A stretch of 64,000 nucleotides of DNA from Ehretia macrophylla (GCA_037974665.1 CM075773.1:60542763-60606762), one strand, 5' to 3'. Counted from the first letter of the stretch, positions 44,954-56,710 are shown. Notes: a model not told the origin generated them from the sequence alone. Numbers and translations are program-made.

Positions 44954-45809
44954 CAAACACCCTCTCTATCTTTGTTTTACACACACCTAATTATCAAACC
45001 AAGTTAACGTGTATCGGTAATTCTTAGGAGAAGCTACACAGACTTGTATGTATGTATTCATATGTATATGTGTTAATGCGTTTCTTTTTTATTTTTCTTG
45101 CTTAGGACATCATATTTTTTGTATTAGTTTTTTTGAGTAATTCAGTTGTATCATAAACATGGTTTGCTTCTTTTGCAATTGATTGTAATTATTGTATAAT
45201 TTGAAGAAATTCTAGTGCGGTGGATAAACCTGTTATAGAAGTACTGTTAGGGCAACTCTCAATTTAATTTTCCTCTATTAACTTCCAAAACTCTTTCCAT
45301 TATATAAATAATTTTTTTAACGTTGTTATGCGTGTTGATTGAAACACCAACAGTAAAAAAACAAAAAGTTGCACCTGCGGAAAAAAAAAACATATAAGTT
45401 AAATTTTGGTGGTGTTTTATTTTATAACTACTATTTTTTGGGCTATCGATGCTGCTCTTGAGAGCTTGACAAATAAATAAATAAAAAAAGCCAGCGAGCT
45501 CATCAAAGCTCATTACAAGCAGCAAGCCCAGCACTTCAATTGGCGAGCTCCACATTTTGGCAAGGACAAATGGCTAAACTGTTGTACTTCATTTTTTAAA
45601 TTTGGCTCTCTACTCCATTGTTGGAGTTATTCTTATCTGGTAGAATTTGATTAGGGAAGAAATAGTAGTAGATGGTAGAGAGAGATTGATTTTCAATTCA
45701 CAGTTTGGTTTTAGAATTTTGGCAAGCTTAATATAATGCATAATTAATTAGAAAAATGTGAGAGGAAGAGAATAATACTCAGTTTTCCATCTGCTTTTTT
45801 TATCTTGAG
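44954..45809. other. Spacer with a possible MITE
   Basis: There is no gene. 45247-45640 may be a short inverted-repeat element (left GGGCAACTCTCA, right AACTCCAACAATGG, with GAGAGC motifs inside). The same GAGCAACTCTAACAATG end occurs at 53146. I could not define a target duplication. Confidence 0.35.
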
Positions 45810-46213
45810 AAGAGAGTGTGTGTGTTTTATGATCTTGAGTGCATGTGTGTATGTGTGTTTGTGTGTAATTTTTCTTATTTTGATCTTGAGTTTGTATGTT
45901 TTTGTGTATGTGTTTTATGATCTTGAGTATGTGTGGTTGTGGGTGTTCTTTCTGATTTTGATCTTGAGTGCATGTGTTTGTGTATGTGTGTGTGTGTTCT
46001 TTTTTTATTTTAATCTGGAGTATGTGTGTTTGCGGATGTGTGTTTGTGAGTGTGTGTTTTTTTTTTCAGATTTTAATCTTGAGTGTGTGTGTGTGTTTGT
46101 GTGTGTGTATGTGAATGTATTCTTTTTTATTTTGATCTTAAGTGTGTGTTTATGGGAGTGTGTTTGTGTTGTGCTTTTTTTTTTAATTTTGATCTTGAGT
46201 GTGAGTTTGATTT
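45810..46213 (+). repeat. TG-rich minisatellite, about eight units
   Basis: Units of 38-63 bases share TTTTGATCTTGAGT followed by a (TG)n-like run. The anchor GATCTTGAGT or a variant appears near 45829, 45881, 45919, 45960, 46011, 46074, 46134 and 46190. A long Cys/Val-rich frame through it is a product of the repeat. Confidence 0.8.
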
Positions 46214-46860
46214 AAAATAATTTCAAATTCGTCCTTATTGTTTCTCATAAAATTTCAATTGTGTCTTAGAATATTAGGAACAAATTTGAAACTATAGACA
46301 AATAAAAGGGATGAAATTAAAAATTTTAAGAAAATAATAAGGACGAAGTTGAAATGTTTTAGAAATAATAGGGACGAAATTGAGAAATTTTAAAAAATAA
46401 GGACAAAATTAAAACTTTTGGAGAAATAATAAGAACAAAATTGAGAAAGTCAAATAGGACTCAACATGTTGTTTATAAATAATAATGGATGAAGTTTCTG
46501 AATAATTTTAAAATTGCAATACCGAAGAGTTGCCAATTGTTTGATAATTTTGCAGCAATTTGATTACCCCTAATTTATTTAATTGAATAAGAGAGAAATG
46601 AAGAAAATATCACATTTAGTCACTATTGTTTAAAAAAAAATTAATTTCGTCCTTATTATTTAAATTTTTTCAATTTTGTCCCTATTATTTAAATATCTCA
46701 ATTTCGTCTCTATTATTTTTCAACAAGTTTTAATTTCGTCCCTATTATTTTTAAAAAGTCTCAATTTTGTTCTTATTATTTTTCTAAAAGTTTTAATTTC
46801 ATCTTTATTATTTTTCTAAAGTTTCAAAATTCATTCCTATTATTCAAGGACTAAATTAAA
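46214..46860. repeat. Inverted minisatellite arrays of an ~22-base unit
   Basis: 46290-46460 has repeats of AATAATAGGGACGAAATTGA-like units. 46610-46855 has the same unit in reverse complement (TCAATTTCGTCCCTATTATT). The arms face each other around a ~150-base spacer, so the region can form a large imperfect hairpin. A third array of the same unit lies at 53309-53500. Confidence 0.75.
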
Positions 46861-46861
46861 A

Positions 46862-49008
46862 CTGGATGTAATTCTATTTACAAGACACACAAGCACATGC
46901 AAGTTGTAAATATACACAATATGCAAGTTATCTCTTTCAACCACAACATAGGGGACCACAAATACATGTCACAATGTGAAAAAGTAGAAAAACATATAAC
47001 GTCAAAATAGGGGACAACTAAAAAAAGGTGTATTGTTACCTTGTGCTTTCCGGGTACAAAAGTTTCCAACACTTTAGCGTGTTAATTGTGCTGCAAGTCT
47101 TGCTAGAATGTTTGGGAAAAATTTGTGACATATCACCATTATAAAGGAGTTTAAAAATTACAAACTCAGCAAATGGAACTGATCATGAAGTTGCAATTTC
47201 CTTGAGATGACGTCGACGGTCTTTTTATGGTTTTTTTCTTTTAATTTGTATCCTCTGTCTACTAGGCTTCATGTAACCGATTTTTTTGTGTTTTATTTTA
47301 CCCCACCTTTGGATTGGGAAAAGGAGTTGAAAAGTAGGAATGATAATGGTCAAAGTTTAAATTCGAAATAAACAGATATTAAAACTAGTCATGCACTTAA
47401 TTAATGACTAAACTAATGTGATATATATTAGGTTTTGGGTTTTAAAAGGGATAATCAAAAGTAATCCAATAAATTTTAATTTGTATTAAACGTTAAAAAA
47501 AGCTAAAACTTGAAACTCGCTTACTAGTTTGTAAGTTTTGAACAAGTATGCTTATTATTATAGCACAAAAGAAGAAATTCCATTATTTGATGCTAACATC
47601 CTTTTTGCAAATGTCTCACATACGTGATATAATTTTATCGGACCAACATGTAAAGTAAAATTATTATACAAACATTATCATAAAATCCACTTGCAAAAGT
47701 CGTATTTCAACAATCAATTCACAATGATATAGTTGAAAAGTTTATATATTCATAACTAGTTGAAAAGTTTTATTGCTATTACAGAAAAACTCTAAATTGC
47801 GAAATTCATCAAAGCCCTAATCTAGATGTAATTCTATTTACAAGACACACAAGCACGTGCAAGTTGCAAATATACACAATATGCAAGTTGTCTCTTTCAG
47901 CCACAACATAAGGGACCACAAATGCATGTCATAACGTGAAAAAGTAGAAGATTAACATATAACATCAAAATAGGGGACAACTATTTATTGTATTGTTACC
48001 TTGTCCTTTTCGGGTTCAAAAAGTTTCCAACACTTTAGCGTGTTAATTGTGCTGCAAGTCTTGCTAGAATGTTTGGGACAAATTTGTGACATATCACCAT
48101 TATAAAGGAGTTTAAAAATTACAAACTCAGCAAATGGAACTGGTCATAAAGTTGCAATTTCCTTGAGATGACGTCGACGGTCATTTTATGGTTTTTTCTT
48201 TTAATTTGTATCCTCTCTGTCTACTAGGCTTTATGTAACCGATTTTTTTGTGTTTTATTTTACCCCACCTTTGGATTGGGAAAAGGAGTTGAAAAGTAGG
48301 AATGATAATGGTCAAAGTTTAAATTTGAATTTAACAGATATTAAAACTAGTCATGCACTTAATTAATGACTAAACTAATGGAATATCTATTAGGCTTTGA
48401 GTTTTAAAAGGGATAATCTGAGGTAATCCAATAAGTTTTAATTTGTATTAGACGTTAAGAAAAACTAAAACTTGAAACTCGCTTACTAGTTTGTAAGTTT
48501 TGAACAAGTATGCTTATTATTATAGCACAAAAGAAGAAATTTCATTATTTGATGCTAACATCCTTTTTGCAAATGTATCACATACATGATATAATTTTGT
48601 CGGACCAACATGTAAATTAAAATGATTATCCAAACATTACCATAAAATCCAATTGCAAAAGTCGTATTTCAACAATCAATTCACAATGATATAGTTGAAA
48701 AGTTTTTATATTCATAATTAGTTGAAAAGTTTTATTGCTATTACAGAAAAACCCTAAATTGCGAAATTCATCAAAGCCCTAATCTAGATGTAATTCTATT
48801 TACAAGACACACAAGTACATGCAAGTTGCAAATATACACAATATGCAAGTTGTCTCTTTCAGCCACAACATAGGGGACCACAAATGCATGTCACAACGTG
48901 GAAAAGTAGAAGATTAACATATAACGTCAAAATAAGGGACAACTATAAAAAGGTGTATTGTTACCTTGTGCTTTTCGGGTACAAAAGTTTCCAACACTTT
49001 AGTGTGTT
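46862..49008. repeat. Tandem array with a 960-base unit, 2.2 copies
   Basis: Unit 1 starts near 46862, unit 2 near 47821 and a partial unit 3 near 48783, with periods of about 960 and 962 bases. Each starts (C)TAGATGTAATTCTATTT after ..CAAAGCCCTAAT. Identity between the units is about 95% by eye. No gene is contained. The array starts exactly where the minisatellite arm ends. Confidence 0.88.
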
Positions 49009-50189
49009 ATCTGCTGTGGATTCGAACCGTTGTGCAGCAAGTCTTGCTCAAGTCGTTCCAGCACTTTTGCTTTTCAATGACATCAATTTGGCTAGTTTAG
49101 GGCTTTTTAGTTGATGGGTTTCAATGGTGCTCAAAGTTATTTTGGTTATACTATGACTTTTCAGTGAATGTGTTTTGCATTTTACAAAAATTGATTTGCA
49201 AGTGAATGTATTTTGCAGAGACTGATTTGCAAGCTATTTTAGTTAGACTAGGGCTTCAAAATCAATTTCTATCAGATAAGTAAAGTGGCCTTTTCAATAA
49301 ATAAATAAAATAAAAAAGATAAAGTAAAGTGGCAAAATACACCAAAAGTAAAAAATAAGGACATTCGCGAGTCATTTTACATTTGCCGTTAAAAATATTG
49401 ACGGAAAAGACATGGAGGGGGCACGTGTAGCTTTTTTAAAACATAGGGGGTACCGTGCACTTTTAAAAATACAAGGGAGTCCTGTGCACTTTCGACAAAC
49501 CATAGAGGATTGTCGTGCAAGTTACCCTATTCATAAATAGATTACTATTCTACACTATCGAAAAGATTCACTCTAGGTTTACCCATGGAAGACTAAAACT
49601 TTGACAAAGTCTATATCTAATCTTGTTTTTTCATGATGGTTCTAAATTATGGGTAAGGCTTCCATCTGGCATTCAATGATCATTCAACATCTTCACATAC
49701 ATGTGGGCTCCACATTTATGAGGTCTACTTTTTCACTCAGTAGCCGAATGGCCGTTGGTCAGAGAATTGTTCCTAAATTATTGTTTCTATCATTGTATTC
49801 TTGTTAGCAGTTGCAAATAATTTTCATAGAATTTATCGTGTTAATGTTTGTTTCCAGAACAATTTTGCTTAATGTTGTCAAACATATCAATTGCATAGTA
49901 AAAATCATACCCTTATCAAGTCTGTTAAGAGGACTATATCACTAAAATGTGCGTGATTCCACCGGAGGATGCTAACTTTCTTTCTCAATTCCTCCTTTCG
50001 GATTGGCATGACTGGTGGAACACAAATTTGAAGAGTAAAATGAAACAAAGGGGTGGCTGCTGGAAATGGAAAAGTGAGAGGATGTATGTCAGGTCGTAAG
50101 ACTATCAAGCTTACTTCATGGCTGACTTCATTGAATATGAAGACTCCTGGAAACAAACATGGGTATGGCAACATAAATACGAGGCAGGA
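49009..50189. other. Spacer without a gene
   Basis: After the partial third repeat unit the sequence is unique. Near 49375-49530 there is a stretch with repeated phrases (CCGTGCACTTTTAAAAAT, CCTGTGCACTTTCGACAAA) that looks like the end of an unassigned transposon. Otherwise nothing is recognised. Confidence 0.45.
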
Positions 50190-50710
50190 AACTTGGATTA
50201 AATGGGAGAAGCCTTGTGGATGCTTTAAATTCAATATTGATAGCTGCCCAAAAGAGAATCCGAGGTACAGTTAGTGTAGGGGGTCTAATAAAAAATGAGG
50301 CAGATGATTGGATTATTGGATTCTCTATGAACTTGGATTTTGTCTCTAATAACAGGGCTGAACTTATGGCTCTTCGCGAAGGCCTTGTTAAAGCAATGGA
50401 ATTGAGGAAATCAAACTTCATTGTGAAAACAAATTTCCAAGCTATTCTCAAATTCTCGAGGACGGCAACCCCAATCAATAGCTCATTGAGGTTCTTAATT
50501 GTAGATTGTAAGAAAATTATATCAAACCATCCAAGCTTTCAAGTGAAGTATGTTTACTGATAAGCAAATATATCCGCGAATTGGCTTGCTAATTTTGGGT
50601 TAGGACAACCTCTTGATTCACATGTTATGGAGAATATTCCCTACCAGTTACTTATCTTTTTGGAAAAAGATAGGCGATGTAAAACATCTTCTAAAATGAT
50701 CCTACTGTAA
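50190..50710 (+). pseudogene. LINE-type RNase H (RVT_3) fragment
   Basis: Two frames join over a frameshift near 50270. The first gives ETWIKWEKPCGCFKFNID, with the first Asp of the RNase H fold. The second gives VGGLIKNEADDWIIGFSMN and NNRAELMALREGLVKA, with the catalytic Glu, up to YVY. In the next frame comes ISANWLANFGLGQPLD. The order is that of the RNase H domain at the C end of plant LINE proteins. The expected second Asp (ETDSQAI) reads KTNFQAI, so the active site is lost. There are no LINE ends around it. Confidence 0.75.
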
Positions 50711-50730
50711 TGGCCTAGCCTCCTCCGAAA

Positions 50731-50739
50731 ATATATATA

Positions 50740-50784
<45 letters not shown>
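50731..50784. repeat. Compound (TA)n(TG)n(AG)n microsatellite
   Basis: ATATATAT is followed by about nine GT units and about thirteen GA units, directly after the RNase H fragment. It may stand at the end of the old LINE copy. Confidence 0.85.
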
Positions 50785-50787
<3 letters not shown>

Positions 50788-51187
50788 CTGTCTCATCTTT
50801 TGAATCTTAGTTGCACTTAAGGAAGTCATGTGTAAGAAAAAAACTTCTATTAAATTATCACGTCATCTAAAATTTTAAATTGTTTGATAAAGGTTTATTA
50901 TATTTATTTAGTGTTTTCAATACACCTCCTCACGATTAGGCATAATTCAGTTTGAGCCTTGTACGTGAACAAATTTTTATTTTTTAATGGATAGCGACAG
51001 ACTTGAATACAAAACCGTTTAATAACCTATATTCTTGAAAGCATATTAAACTACTACATTATCTGAATGTTTACTATTAAAGAATTTTGTTTATTATTAT
51101 CTTCAACAGGGCAAGTGGGAGTATAATAGACAGAATATGGCCAGTTCTTATGGTGCTAATTAAGATGTTAAGTTAATCGAATTATCT

Positions 51188-51946
51188 TAAGACTTGTTAA
51201 ATGACTGAAAGCTCCATCTATGATGTTTGATTATATAAGGTTCCTGGAAGTTTGATGCTTGACAATAAAATATGACACTGTCAAAAAGTTGAGGACAGAG
51301 TCAAACATTGATTAGTAAGACAAGTGAGACCCGTAAACTATATGTACACTGCCACTAAGAAGACTTGTCAAAATTGTAATTTCGTCACTCTCGTAAAGTG
51401 ATATAATTTTCATTTTAAATATAAATTTTTTTAAAAAAATATGTAATATCTTTATAATGTTGATAAAATATCTTGACCAGATATATAGTCTTGAACAATG
51501 TGTCTTATTCCTTATTATTCCCTCTTTACACTTTAACATGTTTTCAAACAGGCTAATTATGTGATAAATTGAACTACTAAAACAGTTAAAATAAGTAATT
51601 TATCGTTTGACTGGACTTCGCATATTTCACTTGTCTTGTATAAGTTACTTCAAAAGGATAATGATGCTGTTGGCATCGGTTGACCCTGTATAATATTTTA
51701 AGTATTGCATTTCAGTGAAAAAAAAAAACTTCTTTCTCTTCTAAATCCGTGGATTCACTTTTTCTCTTTCTTTATTTTACCTCTCTCCTCTTAGTGCATG
51801 ACCCCACCACTGCCCATTTCAATTATTTCCTATAATTTTCCACTCATTCTCTCTTTTCCACTCTCCCCCAACCCATCGTCCCACCATCTACCCTGCCTAT
51901 TTTTAATCTCTCTCCTCAAGTGCCCCAAGCCCTTTCCTTTCAAAAG
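51188..51946 (+). other. 5' flank of ankyrin unit C, then spacer
   Basis: 51188-51475 repeats 1-270 (same order, small indels) and represents the promoter region of the second gene copy. 51476-51946 is CT-rich DNA without a gene. The ankyrin exon 1 that should follow is gone. The TIR element at 51947 occupies its place. Confidence 0.65.
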
Positions 51947-53111
51947 GGACAAAAACTATTTTGGTCCCTGAATTTAATATAAAATCCAAATTAATTTTTG
52001 AGGTTTGTAAAAAGATCAAATAGGTATCTTTTATCATCTATGACTTAATAGTCAAAGATTTGACCAAATAAAAAGACTTAAATGCCCTTACTTTAGTGGT
52101 TAGAGATGTGGAGGGAAGGAAAAAAAAAGATTGAGACCATGTAGCAGGCACAACTATTTAAGCTCCTAAACTATTTTTTTTCTTTTCTCACTTTCAATTC
52201 ATGCTCTTTCTCACCCAAAAAAATAAAAAAGAATAAAAGAACAACGACAACAATAAAATTCTTGCTACTTAGAAGAGTTTGGCTCTTAATATTTTGAGAA
52301 TACACCTTTTTTTTTTTCTTTGGTAATGTTGATTGGGTTGTGTTTAGTTTGTTTTTCCTTTAATCTTAAGTGAGTTTATGAAATTACTGATATTTGATGT
52401 ATTTGATCAACTATGTAATCTCCTTCTTCATTTTCAGATTATAAAAATATTATGACTGAATAGTCTGTAATTTTTAATATTTATAATAGTGTAAAATTAA
52501 ATATAAATTAAAGAGAAAGTTAAGTGTATCTATAACCACTACCTTGTCTCCCGAAAGTTAAATTTAGTATCGGGTAGCCACTAATTGTGGCTTTTAAAGT
52601 CTTAAATTTTGTATATATGTCCTCTAACTACAAATGTTGTCTGACTTTTAACTAACTTGAAAAATTTATTGAGGTGCAATATTAGACAATAGAATGTATA
52701 ACCTTGTGATAAATTCATTATAATTCACATGTAACGAATTCCTCGTCATTTGAAAATAAAAAATAAAAAATAATAATAGACGAGGAAATCGTTACATGTG
52801 AATTATTTTTTCACATTTAATATTTGAATTTGTTTCATCTATTATTATTTTTTCTTTTTTATTTTCAAATGACGAGAAAAAATGGCTTGGGTGCTTAAAT
52901 AGTTGTTCTTGTTGCATGGTCCCATTCTTTTTTTTTCCTTCCCTCCAAATCTCCAACCACTAAAGCAAGGGCATTTAAGTCTTTTTATTTGATCAAATCT
53001 TTGACTATTAAGTCATAAATAATGGGAGGGACCTATTTGGTCTTTTTACAAACCTCAGAGACCAGTTTGGACTTTATACCAAACCTCAGGGACCAAAATA
53101 ATTTTTGCCCC
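51947..53111. mobile_element. TIR transposon with long inverted arms, no cargo gene
   Basis: 1165 bp. The outer ends are (G)GGACAAAAACTATTTTGG and its near complement CCAAAATAATTTTTGCCCC. The target duplication TTTCAAAAG, 9 bases (or 10 with the preceding C), lies at 51938-51946 and 53112-53120. The arms are inverted copies for well over 150 bases, including AAGACTTAAATGCCCTTAC and AGTGGTTAGAGATGTGGAGG. It is the same family as 37643-39257 by its ends. A strong hairpin lies at its centre-right (52721-52806). Confidence 0.82.
52721..52806. repeat. Near-perfect hairpin inside the TIR element
   Basis: Arms of 27 bases (left starts TAATTCACATGTAACGA, right is its complement with one mismatch) are separated by a ~30-base A-rich loop. 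A longer, weaker pairing (ATAATAATAG with CTATTATTATT, TTTTCAAATGACGAG with its partner) surrounds it. Confidence 0.7.
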
Positions 53112-53120
53112 TTTCAAAAG

Positions 53121-53515
53121 TTTACCAACTTCACAAAGCGTTTCTAAGAGCAACTCTAACAATGAGTGAAGCCCCCTTTTAGCTAAAATAGAGAGTAAAA
53201 TACAAAAAATGTGCTCCAACAGTCTAGCCATCTCCCTCGCCATTGTTGAAAGCACACTAGGCATCTACCTTCTCCTCGCTGCTTCTAGCGAGCATAATGA
53301 TCTCGCTAATGACAAAATTGAAACTTTTTAAAAATAATAAGGACGAAGTTAAAACTTTTTAAAAAATAATAGGGAGTAAATTGAGATATATTAAATAATA
53401 TGGATGAAATTGAAATTTTTGGTAAAATAATAGGGACTAAATTGAGATATTTTAAACAATAAGGACTAAACTGAGACACTTTGCAAACAATAGAGACTAA
53501 ATGTAAAATTTTCCC
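53121..53515. repeat. Third minisatellite array, next to the gene C exon
   Basis: 53309-53500 holds about seven copies of the AATAAGGACGAAATTGA-like unit seen at 46214-46860. 53146-53300 is a transposon-end-like stretch (GAGCAACTCTAACAATG). The array ends where homology to the ankyrin intron begins. Confidence 0.65.
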
Positions 53516-53545
53516 TTGTTACTAAATTCCAAACATTTTTTGCAA

Positions 53546-54402
53546 ACCATAAATTACTTGCTACTCAACACTGACGTTGAAGTGAATATGCTAAATCTGT
53601 ATGGGCTAACCTCAATGGATATCCTAATTCAAAGTCGAAGAGATGTGAAAGATTTGGATATTAGAGAATCTCTAAGTCGTGCTGGAGCTATTAGTGCAAA
53701 GGATTCATCACAATGTGTTACTAAAGGTGCTAGGACTAAAAAGCAGAAGAACAATTTCCAAGACTTTGTTAAGCAGCAACAAGATTGGTTAGAAAGAAAA
53801 CGTAACGCGTTGATGGTTGTGGCTTCACTTATTGCAACAATGGTATTTCAGGCTGGTTTGAACCCTCATGGTGGTTTATGGCAAGAGACAAAGAAAGTAT
53901 TAGGAAATCAGGGTAGTGATGGCTTCACTATTCCTAGAAACAAGGTGGTGAACATGTAGTGCTGGCAGGGCATTCAATATGGGCAGACACTTACCCTGCT
54001 GCATATGGTCTATTCTTAACATTCAACGCACTGAGCCTTATTGCATCTCTTAGCATCATATTACTACTCATAAGTGGATTACCGATAAGGCGTAGAGTAT
54101 TCGTATGGATTTTGATGGTGATCATGTGGATTGCGATTAATTACAGCGTTACATTCACATATGGTGCCTCTATATTGGCAATCACAGATTGGTATGGGGA
54201 AGAAACAATTATTTATTTTATAGCTTATATGCTTTTTATATAGTGCCCTCTCATGGGTCTACTCCTTTTGGGGCATTTGATTCGCTTAGTCATTAAAATA
54301 ATTAAAGCTCTAAGAAAATCAGTGAAGAGGAAGAGATCGGAATTAAATCCTGAAATTGCTAGTAGTACTGCTGATAGTGTTCAAATGCAGATGATGCCTT
54401 GA
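53546..54402 (+). pseudogene. Ankyrin/PGG gene copy C, exon 2 only, broken
   Basis: It matches 7071-7850 closely, with the same start of the reading (INYLLLNTDVEVN) and the same end (MQMMP). It has the PGG-domain segment KQQQDWLERKRNALMVVAS and the membrane helices (SLIASLSIILLLISGLPI). Exon 1 is absent. The splice acceptor reads TTTTTTGCAA where copy A has TTTTTTGCAG. One base is missing before the VLAGHSIWA segment (near 53942), which leads to TAG at 53957-53959. A further TAG follows MLFI at 54241-54243. Correcting the single base gives 286 codons, so there is no other length change. It keeps an extra segment (QETKKVLGNQGSDGFTIPR) that copy A lacks. Confidence 0.9.
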
Positions 54403-54931
54403 AGTCATATTTCGTAGGTATTTAAATCCTCTAATAATATAATAATACATTATTATGAAAGTCAATAATAGTAAAGTGATAATACAGTTATTTGGTCTTC
54501 ACACTCAATAATTTAGTTCATTTCATCTTAATCGCCTTATCACTCTACTATCATTGATTTTCATAATAACATTATTATATATGTTATTATGTGAAAGTGT
54601 TATATGTCTTTTTCCACCACAAATAAGATGGAAAGGTATCAAAGCTTGTTGATCGCAGTTCCCATACGAGGAGGAGAAGTAAAGAATTTGAACCAATATG
54701 AGTTCGTATAATAATGTAAGTTATTGTATCATGGCAAAAAAGTTTCTTCTTTGAATTTGATTTTGTTCTATAAAGTTTAACCTGTACCATGAACCCTATA
54801 GCAAATAACATGGATATTTTGTATTGTATCGAATCCTCATATGGTAGCGATTTTAGTCCCTAGCTCAATTTCATTTTTGTTCCAAAGTAATCTTTGAAAT
54901 TTTACGTGCACCATTTTAGTCCATAATTACA
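54403..54931. other. 3' flank of ankyrin copy C
   Basis: From 54590 it matches 7890-8190 and 40870-41160. The stretch 54415-54589 is an insertion not seen in the other units. It has inverted AATAATA/ATTATT arms (54433-54587) and could be a small foldback element. No gene. Confidence 0.6.
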
Positions 54932-54939
54932 TTTGTACA

Positions 54940-55174
54940 TAGGGGCGGAGTCAGGAGTTTAAAATTGAAAGGGTCAAGATTCAAATAAGAAAATTCATGT
55001 CAGGAAAAAAAAAATAGGGGGGACCAATAACTTTTTTTAATGATACTACATTAATTTTTTTAATGACATAATTTTTTTTTTGCAATACTACATAAATTTT
55101 TTTTAAAAAAAAATTGGGGGGGGAGGGGAAGGGGATCCAAAGCCCCCACCGGCCCCTCCTTAGCTCCGCCACTG
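54940..55174. mobile_element. hAT-type MITE in unit C
   Basis: 235 bp with ends TAGGGGCGGAGTCAGG and CCTTAGCTCCGCCACTG, imperfect inverted repeats. There is a perfect 8-bp duplication TTTGTACA (54932-54939 and 55175-55182). Unit B has the uninterrupted site at about 41150 with one TTTGTACA, and unit A has a similar empty site near 8170. The inside is T-rich with a G run near 55115. Confidence 0.88.
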
Positions 55175-55217
55175 TTTGTACATTTTTTTTGCTAGAACGG
55201 TTGACTACTTATTATAA

Positions 55218-55998
55218 GTGAAAAAACCATTTTGGTCCTTGAGGTTTATGCTAAAGACCAAACGGATTCCTGTGTTTTGTTAAAGAGCCATTTTTGTCCC
55301 TAAGGTTTTGTGAAATGCCCATTTTCTTCCTTGCCATTGGCCTCTATTTAATGGTCAATGGTTTGATCGAGATAAAAGACCGAAATGCCCTTCTATTTAT
55401 CTATTGGAGATTAAGAGGCAAATAATAATAATAATAAGGTCAAATGTGCACAAAATATATTCAAAAAAATTAGCTCCTATTGAACAAAATATATTCCAAA
55501 AATAATAATAACAAAATGCCCTTATTGCCAAAATTCCCAAAGCCAAAATCTACATAAAATATATTTCAAAAAAATAGCATCATCATCAATAACTTTTCGG
55601 GAAAATTTTAAATTGCAACTAAACAATAAAAAGATTTACTCACATTAAGCCAAACATGTCAAGAAATTCTCAGAATGCAAATTCAATAAAAGTTTTGATT
55701 GCTACCTTGAGTTAGCATAACGAAAATTATAGGTCATCGTATTCTCACATAATTTTTACAAGTTTGAAACTCATTAACTCAATGTCACACCTATATATAC
55801 AAGTTTGCGGACTCCAAATGAAATCATATATTTACCATAATATTCAATTAAATTAAAAATAGAACATTGAAATTAGAACATCAGAATATTACAATTAAGA
55901 AATAGAATAATACAACTAAAAAATAGCATTTTAAAATTTAAAAAATTGGAGAATATATATATATATATATATATATATAGATAGATAGATAGATAGAT

Positions 55999-56045
<47 letters not shown>

Positions 56046-56701
56046 CACATACCTGCTAACGTGAAGGAAGAAGATGGGAAATGATGCATAAATGGGATAG
56101 ATCAGGTTGTTTTTCTCATTAATTTGTGCAAGAGATACTTGTAAATCTTCTCCCCTTCCTTTATCTTCTCTATCACCTTCATTTAATTGACATATAATAA
56201 TTATCATATATACATATTATAATATTTAACAGAAAACCTAAAAACTATAAAAGAAAAAAAATACATTCAATAATTGCAAAGGATGGGCAGAAGTGGCAAT
56301 ATTGGCAGCAAAGGAAGTGGTGGATCGAAGAGAGAGGGTTGGGCCGTGTGTGTCTGTGCTTTTTTTTTTTTTGAAAGACAATGGTTGTGCGTGTGTTGGT
56401 TTTTTTTAATCCTTTTTTTTTGCTACATTTCAGATTGTAGCCATGGTTGTGCGTGTGTTGTTAGTGTGTGTGTGTGTCAATAGAAAAGAAGAAGAGAAAA
56501 GTGTGAATTAAGAAAAAAAAATGTCAAATCATGTTGCTTTCATTCTTTTTTTTTTTAAGGTCAAAATGTCTATTTTGCCCTTAAAGCTGTTAAACTTAAC
56601 ATTTCAGCCACTAACGAATGGACTAATTTAGTTTTTTCCAAAACACAGGGGCCTATTTGGTCTTTAGTCCAGACCTCAGGGACTAAAATGACTTTTACCC
56701 C
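55218..56701. mobile_element. Third TIR transposon of the TTTTGGTCC family
   Basis: 1484 bp. The ends are GTGAAAAAACCATTTTGGTCC and a complement ending ACTTTTACCCC. A 9-bp duplication TTATTATAA stands at 55209-55217 and 56702-56710. The undisturbed site is at about 41180 in unit B. The inner part has no gene I can recognise, only AT-rich DNA, a microsatellite and TG-rich stretches (56350-56480). Confidence 0.82.
55953..56041. repeat. (TA)n(GATA)n(TA)n microsatellite
   Basis: Two TA runs of about 24 and 38 bases surround about six GATA units. The Ile/Tyr-rich frame predicted over it is a repeat artefact. It is useful as a length-variable marker. Confidence 0.9.
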
Positions 56702-56710
56702 TTATTATAA

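Noticed and set aside
45805-46215. 136-residue open frame rich in Cys and Val
   Set aside because: It runs through the TG-rich minisatellite. The composition follows from the (TG)n runs, with no domain and no start context.
46862-49008. CRISPR-like or other regular direct repeats
   Set aside because: Units of about 960 bases with no spacers in a plant nuclear context. An ordinary tandem repeat.
55938-56207. Ile/Tyr-rich frame on the minus strand
   Set aside because: A translation of the TA/GATA microsatellite.
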